A stretch of DNA of 64,000 nucleotides from Jezberella montanilacus (GTDB lineage Bacteria > Pseudomonadota > Gammaproteobacteria > Burkholderiales > Burkholderiaceae_B). The notes under the pieces were generated by a model, which was not told where the DNA came from, did no database searches, and saw nothing but the letters and a program-made list of their open reading frames with translations. Made by a program: the position numbers and the translations under genes. Positions 18,531 through 26,737 of the stretch are shown piece after piece; position 1 is the first letter of the stretch; every line of letters starts with the position of its first letter. The stretch lies in the NCBI RefSeq assembly GCF_003003055.1, contig NZ_PVTV01000015.1:222259-286258 (forward strand), given 5' to 3'.

Positions 18531-18858
18531 GCGGGTGGTAGCGAAAACCAATCCGTGTTGTACGGCAGATCGATCGCTTGCTTCAAATTGAACTAGGTAT
18601 CGTAGCTCAACCCGGCTGTTTGATAAGCCGTCGGACTACGTTCACGCAGAATCGAAAACTCACCACTATAAAGAGTGGTGATCCGCTGGCTCATACCGTA
18701 CGCGACGTTCACGTGAAACTGCGGCGCTATCTATGCTGCGATAGCGAAAGGCGATTTGATTGCTCATGGCTCGTGCTGTCATCAGATCCTCACAATGAGA
18801 TATCTTTGAGAGATCTATTTGCTTTACATCTGTAAAGTAGCGACGGATAAATTCATCC
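18531..18858 (-). repeat. Relic of a PemK-like toxin-antitoxin locus
   Basis: This stretch matches two separate parts of the intact toxin-antitoxin pair at 59845-60575 with high identity: 18531-18725 matches about 59935-60132 (toxin gene) and 18721-18858 matches about 60478-60620 (antitoxin gene start and its upstream region). The two parts join at a shared GTGGCGC-like heptamer. In the prophage copy this heptamer occurs at 60126-60132 and 60478-60484, so a 352-bp deletion between them accounts for the relic. Several substitutions and small gaps show it is old. It overlaps the last codons of the amidohydrolase gene. Confidence 0.85.
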
Positions 18859-19717
18859 CTTCAAATCCGTATAGTGTGGCAGGATTGCTCACAAGAATTT
18901 TTTCAATTTGTCCTGCTGTATCAGTCCAGCGAGTTAGTAAGTCAATGAGATTTGCATCATCAGGTTTTGATGTCTCGGTAGGGTGAGGCCAATCGCTGCC
19001 CCACACCATTCGCTCTGGAGCTGTTGCAACGTAACTGCGTGCGATAGGATCTAAATCGCGATACAACCCGTCCGCTTGGAACTGAGAATCTAGATATGCG
19101 CCCGAAAGTTTGATCCAGGTACGCCCCGACTGTAATAATTCAGTGACGATACGATGCGCAGGATGTTTGATGCCAATGGGCAGAGGTATACGTGCCAAGT
19201 GATCAAATACGATGGTGCCTGGCAGTCGTTTAACAAGTGCTTCATGTTCAACAATTTGATCCGCTGTCCAATGAAGTTGAATATGCCAGCCTAACTCATG
19301 AACTCGCCGTGCTAACGGTTCGACCATCTCAAAAGTGACGGGGGCATTCGTTGCGTTGTAAAGCGTAAAGCGAATCCCACAAATTCCACCATCATCCATG
19401 ATTGCCAGCTCTTGGTCTGTCACACTGGTGTTCACGACGCCCACTCCACGGGTATTTTGCCGACCGAGTTGCTCGATACCCATCAACGTGACGCGATTGT
19501 CTGTTTGAGAAGCGCGTGGGTTCACAATAACAGTTCTCGTGGTTCCGAGGCGTTGTTGAATAAGTTTGTATTCGGCTGCAGTCGCTTGCGATAGCATGCC
19601 GTGCGCATTCGGTGAAGCATAGGCGGGGTCATACAAATGAATATGAGAGTCACAGGCGTTTGCAGGTACTTTGAGCTTAGGTTTGTCAGTGCCGCTAGAG
19701 TGCGGAATCGTATTCAT
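18824..19717 (-). CDS. Amidohydrolase family 2 (PDC hydrolase-like) enzyme
   Basis: A 297-residue TIM-barrel amidohydrolase of the 2-pyrone-4,6-dicarboxylate hydrolase type. Metal ligands are visible in CDSHIHLYD (HxH), LHW, FDHLAR and WGSDWPHP. It probably opens a lactone or related ring in the cytoplasm. The last ten residues (MNLSVATLQM) fall inside the toxin-antitoxin relic, so the natural C terminus has probably been replaced by relic sequence. It closes a five-gene - strand operon with only 8 bases between it and the CoA transferase gene. Confidence 0.85.
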   Translation of the reverse strand: MNTIPHSSGTDKPKLKVPANACDSHIHLYDPAYASPNAHGMLSQATAAEYKLIQQRLGTTRTVIVNPRASQTDNRVTLMGIEQLGRQNTRGVGVVNTSVTDQELAIMDDGGICGIRFTLYNATNAPVTFEMVEPLARRVHELGWHIQLHWTADQIVEHEALVKRLPGTIVFDHLARIPLPIGIKHPAHRIVTELLQSGRTWIKLSGAYLDSQFQADGLYRDLDPIARSYVATAPERMVWGSDWPHPTETSKPDDANLIDLLTRWTDTAGQIEKILVSNPATLYGFEGMNLSVATLQM

Positions 19718-19725
19718 GATTGAGT

Positions 19726-20922
19726 CTATTGGTTTAAACGAGTGATTTCAGCTTTGATTAAATCCGTATGCTGACCCAGTGTGGGGGCCGCGAAAGGTTC
19801 AGGTCCTGGGGTTCGGCCAAACTTGATGGCTTGGCTCAATCCGCGGAAGTTACCAACGACAGGATGATGGTAGGTGGCAATCATTCCTTGATCAAGAACT
19901 TGAGGGTGGTCAAACATGTCTTCGATCGTTCGTGCTGCGGAGCAGGGCACTTCTTCACCAAAGTGAGATTCCCACTCAAGCGCTGATTTACGCATTAAAG
20001 CGGTGTGTAATTGCGGAACAATCTCAGCGTGGTGGATGGCTCGTTTTTTTACACTGTCGTATCTCTCGTTACAGGCAAGCTCGTGAAGTCCCGTTTTTTC
20101 ACATAGCGCTGTCCAGAAATGCGGGGTGTTTGCAGAAATGTATAAGTAACCGTCTTTGGTAGGGTGAATCCCGGTAATACCGCCAGATCTCATGTCGCGA
20201 CCAACGTCTCGCCCTTCATTTTCAGCCCAAATGAGACGGCCAGATTGCAACGTCATTGCGGCAGCAAGCAACGAAACGCCAACAAATTGTCCTTGCCCGC
20301 TGCGCTCGCGCTCATACAAGGCGGACGATACCGAACCAGCAACGAGTGCGGAGGCATAGTAATCAACGATTGATCCATAGAGAATTTCTGGTGGACCGTC
20401 TTTCTTACCCTGCAACACACACATTCCCGTCATGGTTTGCAGTACTTGATCAAATCCTGCTTTATCTTTTAATGGGCCAGTGTCGCCGTAGCCACTGACT
20501 GCGCAATAGATGAGTCGAGGATTGATGGCTTTAAGTTGATCGTACGAGATGCCTATCCTTGCTGGAACGCTGGGCCTAAAGTTATGTACGAGGACATCAG
20601 CAGTTTTGACTAACTCGATTAAGGCGGCATGATCCTGTGTCTGCTTCAAATCCAACATGATCCCAAGCTTGCTGCGGTTCATTCCGAGAAACGCACGACT
20701 TTCGGGATGCAGCGAGGATGGATATTTGCGCAGATTATCTCCAATCGGCGGTTCTATTTTGATGACTTCTGCGCCTTGGTCGGCTAGCAACGCGCATCCG
20801 TAAGGACCTGCGATGTAGGCAGACAGATCCAGCACTCTGATCCCGCTTAAGGGGCCTTTGGCGCCCTTGCGCTGTGGAATGACGGACTGGTGATCTATTG
20901 AATCTGATGAGTTTACTGTCAT
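19726..20922 (-). CDS. Family III CoA transferase (CaiB/BaiF)
   Basis: A 398-residue protein with the family start LSGIRVLDLSAYIAGPYG, then LADQGAEVIKIEPP, LMLDLK-type IMLDLKQ, and a likely catalytic Asp in the KAGFDQVLQ segment. It should move CoA from a CoA thioester to an organic acid. With the CitE-like lyase downstream in the pathway and the SDR, it suggests CoA activation of a substrate brought in by the Bug receptor. Confidence 0.9.
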   Translation of the reverse strand: MTVNSSDSIDHQSVIPQRKGAKGPLSGIRVLDLSAYIAGPYGCALLADQGAEVIKIEPPIGDNLRKYPSSLHPESRAFLGMNRSKLGIMLDLKQTQDHAALIELVKTADVLVHNFRPSVPARIGISYDQLKAINPRLIYCAVSGYGDTGPLKDKAGFDQVLQTMTGMCVLQGKKDGPPEILYGSIVDYYASALVAGSVSSALYERERSGQGQFVGVSLLAAAMTLQSGRLIWAENEGRDVGRDMRSGGITGIHPTKDGYLYISANTPHFWTALCEKTGLHELACNERYDSVKKRAIHHAEIVPQLHTALMRKSALEWESHFGEEVPCSAARTIEDMFDHPQVLDQGMIATYHHPVVGNFRGLSQAIKFGRTPGPEPFAAPTLGQHTDLIKAEITRLNQ

Positions 20923-20927
20923 GATGC

Positions 20928-21929
20928 TTATTCAGGTTGAATATTCGCTTGGTGAGCTACTACTTGCCAGCGTTTGATTTCGTTTTTGATGTAGATTGCA
21001 AAAGCTTCGCTAGTCATAGTCGCCGTTTGTGCGCCTTCTTTATTGAGGAAGTTCTGCATAGCTTGTTCTAACATGATTTTATTAATCGTTTGATTAAGTC
21101 GCTCAACAATAGCGTCAGGTGTATTTGCTGGAGCGAGCACTCCCCACCATAGATCGACCACACTGCCGTTTAACCCAGCCTCCTGCAAAGTTGGTAATTG
21201 GGGCATCGCTCGGGCGCGTTCCTTGCTTGTCACACCCAAAGCCAGAATTTTCCCTGTGTTGACTTGAGACAATAAGGACGGTGCACTCGCTACGATCATA
21301 TCGATTTGTCCTCCAAGCAAATCAGTGACTGCGGGACCCATTCCTTTGTAAGGTACGTGAGTGAGCTGGATGCCAGCGGCTTGGGAGAATGCCTCCGTTG
21401 CAAATTGATTAATGCTACCAATACCAGATGTTCCGTAGTTCACCTTCTTAGGATTGAGTTTGGCGAAATCAATCAGCTCGGTTAAGGATTTGTAAGGAGT
21501 ATTTACATTGACTGTGACGAGCAAAGGCCCCTTGGCGATCATTGCGACAGGCTTAAAACTCTTGATTGCATCGTATTGCAAATCTTTCCTGATCGCGGCT
21601 CCGGTAGTGAATGTCGAAGATAGCAACACCAATGTATAGCCATCAGGCACTGCTCGCGCAACCAGGTTATTAGCGAGTATGCCTCCGGCTGCTGGCTTGT
21701 TCTCGACAATCACAGGTTGACCTAGTTCATCCTGAAGTCTTTTTGACAAGGTCCTCGCGAAAATGTCATTTGAGCCACCCGGTGCGCTACCTACGAGGAT
21801 TGTGATTGGTTTGCTCGGGTATAGGTCTTGGGCGTATGCGCAAAGAGGGATTGCGATCGACACTGAGCACAGCGCGGCAACGATACCGCCTACTAGACGG
21901 AATAAACGCATGCGAGGTTCACTCGTCAT
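20928..21929 (-). CDS. Bug-type tripartite tricarboxylate transporter receptor
   Basis: A 333-residue periplasmic binding protein. A signal peptide (LVGGIVAALCSVSIAIPLCAYA) precedes YPSKPITILVGSAPGGSND, then VIVENKPAAGG, VPDGYTLVL, THVPYKGMGPA and LPTLQEAGL. It lies inside the operon between the CitE-like lyase and the CoA transferase, so its ligand is probably the operon substrate. Its ATG overlaps the stop of the lyase gene by 4 bases. Confidence 0.9.
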   Translation of the reverse strand: MTSEPRMRLFRLVGGIVAALCSVSIAIPLCAYAQDLYPSKPITILVGSAPGGSNDIFARTLSKRLQDELGQPVIVENKPAAGGILANNLVARAVPDGYTLVLLSSTFTTGAAIRKDLQYDAIKSFKPVAMIAKGPLLVTVNVNTPYKSLTELIDFAKLNPKKVNYGTSGIGSINQFATEAFSQAAGIQLTHVPYKGMGPAVTDLLGGQIDMIVASAPSLLSQVNTGKILALGVTSKERARAMPQLPTLQEAGLNGSVVDLWWGVLAPANTPDAIVERLNQTINKIMLEQAMQNFLNKEGAQTATMTSEAFAIYIKNEIKRWQVVAHQANIQPE

Positions 21930-22807
21930 GCTTTGATCAAGCCCAGTCTTGTTGAGTAAGCCACAAGTTTCTGTGCGCTTTTGAAAAAAGGTGGATCTAT
22001 CATCTTGCCGTCTACTACATAGGCTCCAATTCCCTGACTATCAGCCAATTTAGCGGCTTCCAACACTTTAAGTGCATGAGCAATGGCTTCGTCGTCAGGT
22101 CTAAAGGCCGCATTAGCCATTTCAACTTGGCTAGGATGGATGCAGGTTTTACCTGTATACCCAAAACTTGCAGCCATTTTAGCTTCGGTGATGAATCCAT
22201 CGGTATTTTTGATGTCCGCATACGCTGCATCAAATGCGTCTATACCGGCTTCACCTGCCGCCAGTTTGACTTGCATCATGGTGTGCTCAATGGCATGGGC
22301 TGATTGTCTTGAAATGCCGAGTGGTTCAAACAAATCCGCCAGACCCAATTGCAGGCCGCAAACGCGAGGATGGGCGCTCGCCAAATCATAGGCTAAGCGC
22401 AGCGCGCGCGGTGTTTCAATGTTAAGTAAAAGACGTATTGGTGAATTTCCGTCAATGTTCACGCCATTACGTTGCTCTGCTTGTTCGATTGCGCCTACCG
22501 TCTCCAGGACGTTTTGAATGCTCTCAGGCTTTGGCAAATTGATTATCTGGACACCCTTTTGAACAACTTGAGCGATGTCGTCTTGAAAGTAAGGCGTGTC
22601 CATAGCGTTAATGCGAACGATAAGGGTTTTCTTACTTTCAATTGCCGCAGCTGACTCGAAGAAGACCTTGAGATTATTGCGTGCTTCTGATTTTTTGGCT
22701 GGAGCAACGGCGTCTTCTAAATCGAATGACAGCGCATCCGCGGCGCTAGACAAAGCTTTCTCAAATAACTCGGGTCGCGATCCTGGGACAAATAGTTTGC
22801 TACGCAT
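21926..22807 (-). CDS. HpcH/HpaI-family CoA ester lyase (CitE-like)
   Basis: A 293-residue TIM-barrel lyase. Hallmarks are RSKLFVPGSRPELFEKAL, LSFDLEDAVAPAKK, VRINAMDTPYFQDD, INLPKPES, and TGKTCIHPSQVEMAN. Family members cleave citryl-, malyl- or citramalyl-CoA-type thioesters with Mg. With the CoA transferase of the same operon it gives a CoA-dependent cleavage route. The substrate cannot be fixed from sequence. Confidence 0.9.
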   Translation of the reverse strand: MRSKLFVPGSRPELFEKALSSAADALSFDLEDAVAPAKKSEARNNLKVFFESAAAIESKKTLIVRINAMDTPYFQDDIAQVVQKGVQIINLPKPESIQNVLETVGAIEQAEQRNGVNIDGNSPIRLLLNIETPRALRLAYDLASAHPRVCGLQLGLADLFEPLGISRQSAHAIEHTMMQVKLAAGEAGIDAFDAAYADIKNTDGFITEAKMAASFGYTGKTCIHPSQVEMANAAFRPDDEAIAHALKVLEAAKLADSQGIGAYVVDGKMIDPPFFKSAQKLVAYSTRLGLIKA

Positions 22808-22834
22808 TTTCTTTGTATACCTAAAGTTGTTTTG

Positions 22835-23638
22835 TTAGCCGCGTTTGATGAGCAGTCCTCCGTCAACTGGCATTAACACGCCAGTGACGTATTTTGATTC
22901 GTCTGAGGCGAAAAATACAGCAGCGTTGGCAACGTCCCAAGCGGTACCCATGTAGCCCATTGGCACCAACTTATCGCGAGCTGCACGGATTTCTTCTCGC
23001 GTAACGCCGGTCTCTCTCGCACGGCGCTCGATTGCCATCGGTGTATCCATAAAGCCAGGCAGAATCGCATTTGCCCTAATTCCAAAAGCAGCGTTTTCCA
23101 TGGCAATGTGCTGTGTCATGGTGTTGATTGCGCCTTTACTCGTTTTGTACGTCAACGTAGGCCGTGCCGCCAAAGAAGATGTCGAAGAAATGTTGATGAT
23201 GCTTCCAGCTTTTTGTTTAATCATAGCCGGCAAAACATGTTTGCAGGTCATGAACATTCCGCGCAGATTTAATCCCATAATGTCATCCCACGCCTTGACG
23301 TCTAGGTCGACCGTTTTTCGATCACCTTCTGACTTGCCAACGTTATTGTGTAGGATATCGATGCGTCCATAGCGCTCTAGGCAGGTCGCTGCGATTCGTT
23401 TGCAGTCCTCTTCATTAGTGATATCGGCAGTCATTGTGCTAGCCACACCGCCATATTTTTTTACAGCATGAAATGTTGCATCTGCTCGGTCTTGTCCGAT
23501 GTCCACAAGCAGCAGTGTTGCGCCTTCTTCTGCAAATCTTTCCGATACGGCTCTGCCATTGCCTATGGTTTCGCCTGGCTCTTGGCCAGCCCCTACGATT
23601 ATTGCCACTTTTCCTTCGAGGCGTCCTGAGTGATTCAT
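22835..23638 (-). CDS. Short-chain dehydrogenase/reductase
   Basis: A 267-residue SDR. The cofactor motif is VAIIVGAGQEPGETIGNG, NNVG replaces the usual NNAG, catalytic Ser is in INISSTSS, and Tyr/Lys are in LTYKTSKGA (YxxxK). AAGGAG precedes ATG 23638 by 5 bases. It is the first gene of the - strand operon and may oxidise an alcohol intermediate with NAD(P). Confidence 0.9.
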   Translation of the reverse strand: MNHSGRLEGKVAIIVGAGQEPGETIGNGRAVSERFAEEGATLLLVDIGQDRADATFHAVKKYGGVASTMTADITNEEDCKRIAATCLERYGRIDILHNNVGKSEGDRKTVDLDVKAWDDIMGLNLRGMFMTCKHVLPAMIKQKAGSIINISSTSSLAARPTLTYKTSKGAINTMTQHIAMENAAFGIRANAILPGFMDTPMAIERRARETGVTREEIRAARDKLVPMGYMGTAWDVANAAVFFASDESKYVTGVLMPVDGGLLIKRG

Positions 23639-23668
23639 GTTGCTCCTTTTTCTTGACTATTGAAATAA

Positions 23669-23812
23669 CTAGTCAGCTTTAACGTGAGCATCTTTGATGA
23701 CACGCTTCCATTTTTCTTGCGGTGTATGTGCTGGCGCGACCCTGCCGTACCAAGGCAGTACATCGTAGCCTTTCACCCCAGCTTCAGCCAGCTTTGGTAC
23801 ATCCGGTAATTG
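23669..23812 (-). pseudogene. Remnant of a Bug receptor gene
   Basis: In frame to TAG 23669-23671, the - strand reads LPDVPKLAEAGVKGYDVLPW, then YGRVAPAHTPQEKWKRVIK and DAHVKAD. This is the C-terminal part of a Bug receptor, but the usual stretch of about 40 residues between APA.TP and the last helix is missing, and everything upstream of LPDVP is gone. So the gene lost its 5' part and suffered an internal deletion. It lies 30 bases from the SDR start and may once have headed that operon. Confidence 0.75.
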
Positions 23813-23863
23813 TCAACTTTAATCCGGCTCACCTCCAGGTGGTTAAAATTCAACCGGATCGAA
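23811..23863. mobile_element. Possible IS21-family end repeats
   Basis: Two imperfect copies of a GTcAA-TTT-aa-CCGG unit occur here (GTCAACTTTAATCCGG and GTTAAAATTCAACCGG), separated by a CACCTCCAGGTGG stretch. This resembles the repeated terminal sequences of IS21-type elements. They abut the cut end of the Bug remnant. No istA or istB gene is present. The identification is from resemblance only. Confidence 0.4.
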
Positions 23864-23920
23864 CAATCAGAATCGATTAAATTTCGTTAATTGCAACCGA
23901 CAAATAACAACGAGACAAGC

Positions 23921-24925
23921 ATGTTTAACCAATCCAAGGCTTTTTTCCGCGATCATCTTTACAGACAAACCGTCGCGATGGGTCTATTCGTCGCAATGAC
24001 ATTCCCGGTTCATGGGGCGGACAGCCGAGCCGTCTATCCCGATCATCCGATTAAACTGGTCGTGCCTTACACCCCAGGCGGCGGTGCAGACACTAACTCC
24101 AGGATGCTAGCTCAACCGATGTCGACCGACCTAGGGCAAACTATCATTATTGAGAATAAGCCCGGAGCAAGTGGTGTGGTGGGTGCCATGGCGGTCTTAC
24201 AGGCCCCTCCTGACGGTTATACGGTTTTTTACGATACGTTCCCTTATGCCGTAAATGCGGTTATGAGAGAGCTTCCGTTTGATCCTGTCAAAGATATGCT
24301 ACCGGTCTCCCAGGCAATCAATATGCCTCTGATTTTGGTTGTTCCGCAAGATAGCCCCTTCAAAACGGTAAAAGATCTCGTCGATTACGCAAGAGCCAAC
24401 CCGAATAAACTAGATTACGGATCTTATGGCGCTGGCGGTGCTGCGCATCTAGCTGCCGAATTACTACAACGTGACGCTAATATGAAATGGGTTCACGTGC
24501 CTTACAAAGGTGGCGCACAAGCCATTGCCGACGTTCTAGCAGGCCGACTCGCCGGTTACTTTTCTAATCCAATCACAGCGCTACAACATCTTCGCTCTGG
24601 CAAGCTAAGAGCGCTTGCGACGACTGGTCCCAAACGTATGGACGCATTACCAGACGTACCAACCTTCGTGGAATTGGGATTTCAGAACTTCATCGTGGTC
24701 GAATGGAACGGATTTTTTGTTGCCAAAGGAACGTCAAAACAAATCATTGATCGACTTGCCGAATCGATAAACAAAGCAGCTAGTGATCCAGTTGTCGTAA
24801 GTAGAATGAAGTCCTTGGGTATCGATCCAATAGGCAATACGCCAGCTGAATTTGCAGCGTTTTTGCAAGGTGAAATCAAACAATGGAGCGCCTTGGTTAA
24901 AAGCAACAATATACGTGCCGATTAA
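23921..24925 (+). CDS. Bug-type tripartite tricarboxylate transporter receptor
   Basis: About 334 residues. After a signal peptide (VAMGLFVAMTFPVHGAD) the mature part begins YPDHPIKLVVPYTPGGGAD, followed by IIIENKPGASGVVGA, PPDGYT, HVPYKGGAQA and LPDVPTFVELGF. ATG 23921 is preferred to an upstream TTG at 23891 because GAGAC precedes it and the signal peptide fits. It is divergent from the - strand operon and stands alone. Confidence 0.88.
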   Translation: MFNQSKAFFRDHLYRQTVAMGLFVAMTFPVHGADSRAVYPDHPIKLVVPYTPGGGADTNSRMLAQPMSTDLGQTIIIENKPGASGVVGAMAVLQAPPDGYTVFYDTFPYAVNAVMRELPFDPVKDMLPVSQAINMPLILVVPQDSPFKTVKDLVDYARANPNKLDYGSYGAGGAAHLAAELLQRDANMKWVHVPYKGGAQAIADVLAGRLAGYFSNPITALQHLRSGKLRALATTGPKRMDALPDVPTFVELGFQNFIVVEWNGFFVAKGTSKQIIDRLAESINKAASDPVVVSRMKSLGIDPIGNTPAEFAAFLQGEIKQWSALVKSNNIRAD

Positions 24926-25034
24926 TTAATAGGCAGCACGCAGCAAACTTACATAGTTTTCATGTGTCAAAACACAAGGATTGGTTTTGTGGGCATTGTC
25001 TGCAAGTGCGGCTGCGTTTCCCAGACCAAACGAA

Positions 25035-25376
25035 CTACTCGACGATGGCTTGCAGTCGCTCTAGCGCATCATCGAGCACGACTTGAGGCACACTTTCAAT
25101 CTTGCGTGCTTTACGCGCAGCGAGGTCAAGCATGCGAATCTTATTCAAGAGCGCAACGCCTTTGGTCTTGCACCCGATGCCCATTAACGTAACGGCAAAC
25201 CCCGCATACCTAGCGTAATCGCCACCTTGAGTAATTGGGGCAACCAAGACGTCACCAAGCTTGTTAAATTCTTTGGTCGTCAACACAAGGGCTGGTCGAG
25301 TGCCACGCTGCTCATGTCCGACAGTCGGATCCAGAGGAACGTTGACAATATCCCCTCTCTCAAAAACCTTCACCAC
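25035..25376 (-). CDS. MazF/ChpB-like endoribonuclease toxin
   Basis: About 113 residues. ERGDIVNVPLDPTVGHEQRG and RPALVLTTKEFN are the core of the MazF/PemK fold, followed by LVAPITQGG and a C-terminal KIESVPQVVLDDALERL. Members cut RNA at short motifs. GTG 25376 or 25373 overlaps the antitoxin stop, which indicates translational coupling and fits a type II toxin-antitoxin pair. The longer frame to 25451 would only read antitoxin codons in another phase. Confidence 0.88.
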   Translation of the reverse strand: MVKVFERGDIVNVPLDPTVGHEQRGTRPALVLTTKEFNKLGDVLVAPITQGGDYARYAGFAVTLMGIGCKTKGVALLNKIRMLDLAARKARKIESVPQVVLDDALERLQAIVE

Positions 25377-25624
25377 TGCACTTCTTGCCCGACAGGACGG
25401 GCAACATCCCACAATGCGAGGTCTGCTGGCATTGGCGCCTTCAAGTCGCACTGAGAAATCATATCGGCCAATACATACCTGCGCTTAGGAGTCAGAACGA
25501 TCTTGCCATCGGGCGTAGTGTTCAGTGTCATGTGATGACCAACACTCAACCCCAGGTCTTTCAGCACGGGGGGTGGCATGACGAGTGCCGTGCTGTTACC
25601 CATCTTTTTTAGTACGATTTCCAC
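25370..25624 (-). CDS. MazE/AbrB-type antitoxin
   Basis: An 84-residue protein whose first half is a swapped-hairpin AbrB-like DNA-binding domain (VLKKMGNSTALVMPPPVLKDLG, patterned as KxGNSxxxxxPxxxLxxLG), with an acidic, tryptophan-containing C-terminal tail that would bind the toxin. It precedes and overlaps the toxin gene. Confidence 0.88.
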   Translation of the reverse strand: MEIVLKKMGNSTALVMPPPVLKDLGLSVGHHMTLNTTPDGKIVLTPKRRYVLADMISQCDLKAPMPADLALWDVARPVGQEVQW

Positions 25625-25899
25625 AAAAACCTCCAGCTAACTATTGATACACAAATTTTATCATCATAAGACCTAAAATGTAAAACAATGTATTACTTTT
25701 ATGCGCCGTGGTCGAATAGATTTCGGTTCCCGTTAGCTGGTTATTTAGTTGTCGTTATCGATGACTTGCAGCGCAAGCTTGACGCAGCCAAGGCAACCCT
25801 CACCAAACGCCTCACGTCACCAACGTGACGACGACCACTGCTGACTAAATAAACCTTAAAAGAAGTGGGAAAATTCTACCTCTATCCCCGGTTAACCTG

Positions 25900-26151
25900 G
25901 GGGACGATTACCATGCCTACCCGTTACACGATAAAACGGTGACCATCACGAACTGCGGACGAATCTGTATTGACGGTAAAAAGATTCACTTCAGTACGGT
26001 CTTTGCGGGGCAAGACGTAGGCCTACGTCAGGTCGAAGACGACGTGTGGCTTGTGAGTTTTATGGAATACGATATGGGATACTTTGATTTGGAGTCTCAC
26101 AGAGTACAAGCCTTGGAGAACCCATTTGGCCCCAAAGTGTTAACTATGTGA
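25900..26151 (+). pseudogene. 3' remnant of an IS481-family transposase
   Basis: Only the C-terminal end is left: YPLHDKTVTITNCGRICI, then KKIHFSTVFAGQDVG, VWLVSFMEYDMGYFD and NPFGPKVLTM before TGA 26149-26151. These are the standard last blocks of IS481-type integrases. The DDE catalytic part is absent upstream, where the sequence loses homology before about 25900. It ends 43 bases before the prophage left attachment repeat. Confidence 0.85.
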
Positions 26152-26189
26152 CCGGTACGATATGTAAACCATGTGTTCGGTACATACCT
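26145..26189. mobile_element. Terminal repeat of the IS481 remnant
   Basis: ATGTGACCGGTAC and ATGTGTTCGGTAC occur in tandem just after the transposase stop. They resemble the subterminal and terminal inverted repeats of IS481 elements (TGT.A.C.ATGTG..CGGT). The matching left end is not present in the window. Confidence 0.6.
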
Positions 26190-26194
26190 AATAA

Positions 26195-26244
26195 TTTTGG
26201 CTCCCCGACCTGGACTCGAACCAGGGACCTGCGGATTAACAGTC
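26195..26244. repeat. Left attachment site (tRNA-Asn 3' fragment)
   Basis: Identical over 50 bases to 63668-63717. It contains the T arm, anticodon-side and 3' half of the tRNA-Asn gene but lacks the 5' half, so it is not a tRNA gene. It marks the left chromosome-prophage junction. Confidence 0.93.
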
Positions 26245-26737
26245 GCACTAGCTATAAATAGGAATAAATAAAATACACTTGAAAATCATGATCTTAGAGA
26301 GATAGTCGCTTCTAAAACACGAGTGTATTCGTTCCTTTTTATGCCCTTTTGAGTGCTTATTTCAGCATTTGTGGTGCGGTTTTGGCCACAGGTCAGGGCA
26401 CGACTACATGCAGAATTAACTTAGTCAATTGGCTTAAAGCAGAGCTCTGCAAGCTAACATTATGACGTTCTTACACGCTTACGCCAAGTTTTTTGGATAT
26501 AGCAAAATCGCAGGCTGCAAGAATAATCGTTATTACCCTGCCCTGGGTAATAACAAACAGCGAAGCCAAAAAATTAAATGAGATCATAAAAACTCCGTTG
26601 GTTACTTCACGATCGGACCCGTTCTTTGATCCCACCCACATCCTAAGCTTGCTACCAATGTCAACCAACGTGTAAACTGACAACCAGGATGTCAACTAGG
26701 CGCTTTTTCGTGCGCCCACAACCAGAGGAGTGAAGCT
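26245..26737. other. Non-coding left end of the prophage
   Basis: About 490 bases, AT-rich, with no convincing reading frame. It contains a perfect 10-bp inverted repeat at 26529-26554. By position it may hold part of the phage attachment region and the promoter of the first cargo cassette. Confidence 0.5.
26529..26554. promoter_or_regulatory. Perfect inverted repeat, possible operator
   Basis: GTTATTACCC (26529-26538) pairs with GGGTAATAAC (26545-26554) around a 6-base loop. It lies about 185 bases upstream of the TIGR04255-like gene. It could be an operator for the HTH protein encoded in the same cassette, or a terminator, though no U-run follows. Confidence 0.4.

Noticed and set aside
18578..18835. 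+ strand frame in the toxin-antitoxin relic
   Set aside because: It reads the antisense of the relic and has no start signal or domain.
25227..25612. + strand frames opposite the MazEF-like pair
   Set aside because: They overlap well-supported antitoxin and toxin genes and have no domain.
25734..25835. Short + frame LVVVIDDLQRKLDAAKAT
   Set aside because: Only about 28 codons with no start; could be a fragment of another gene but nothing supports a name.
26199..26250. tRNA-like sequence at the left end
   Set aside because: It is only the 3' part of tRNA-Asn; the 5' half is missing, so it is an attachment site.
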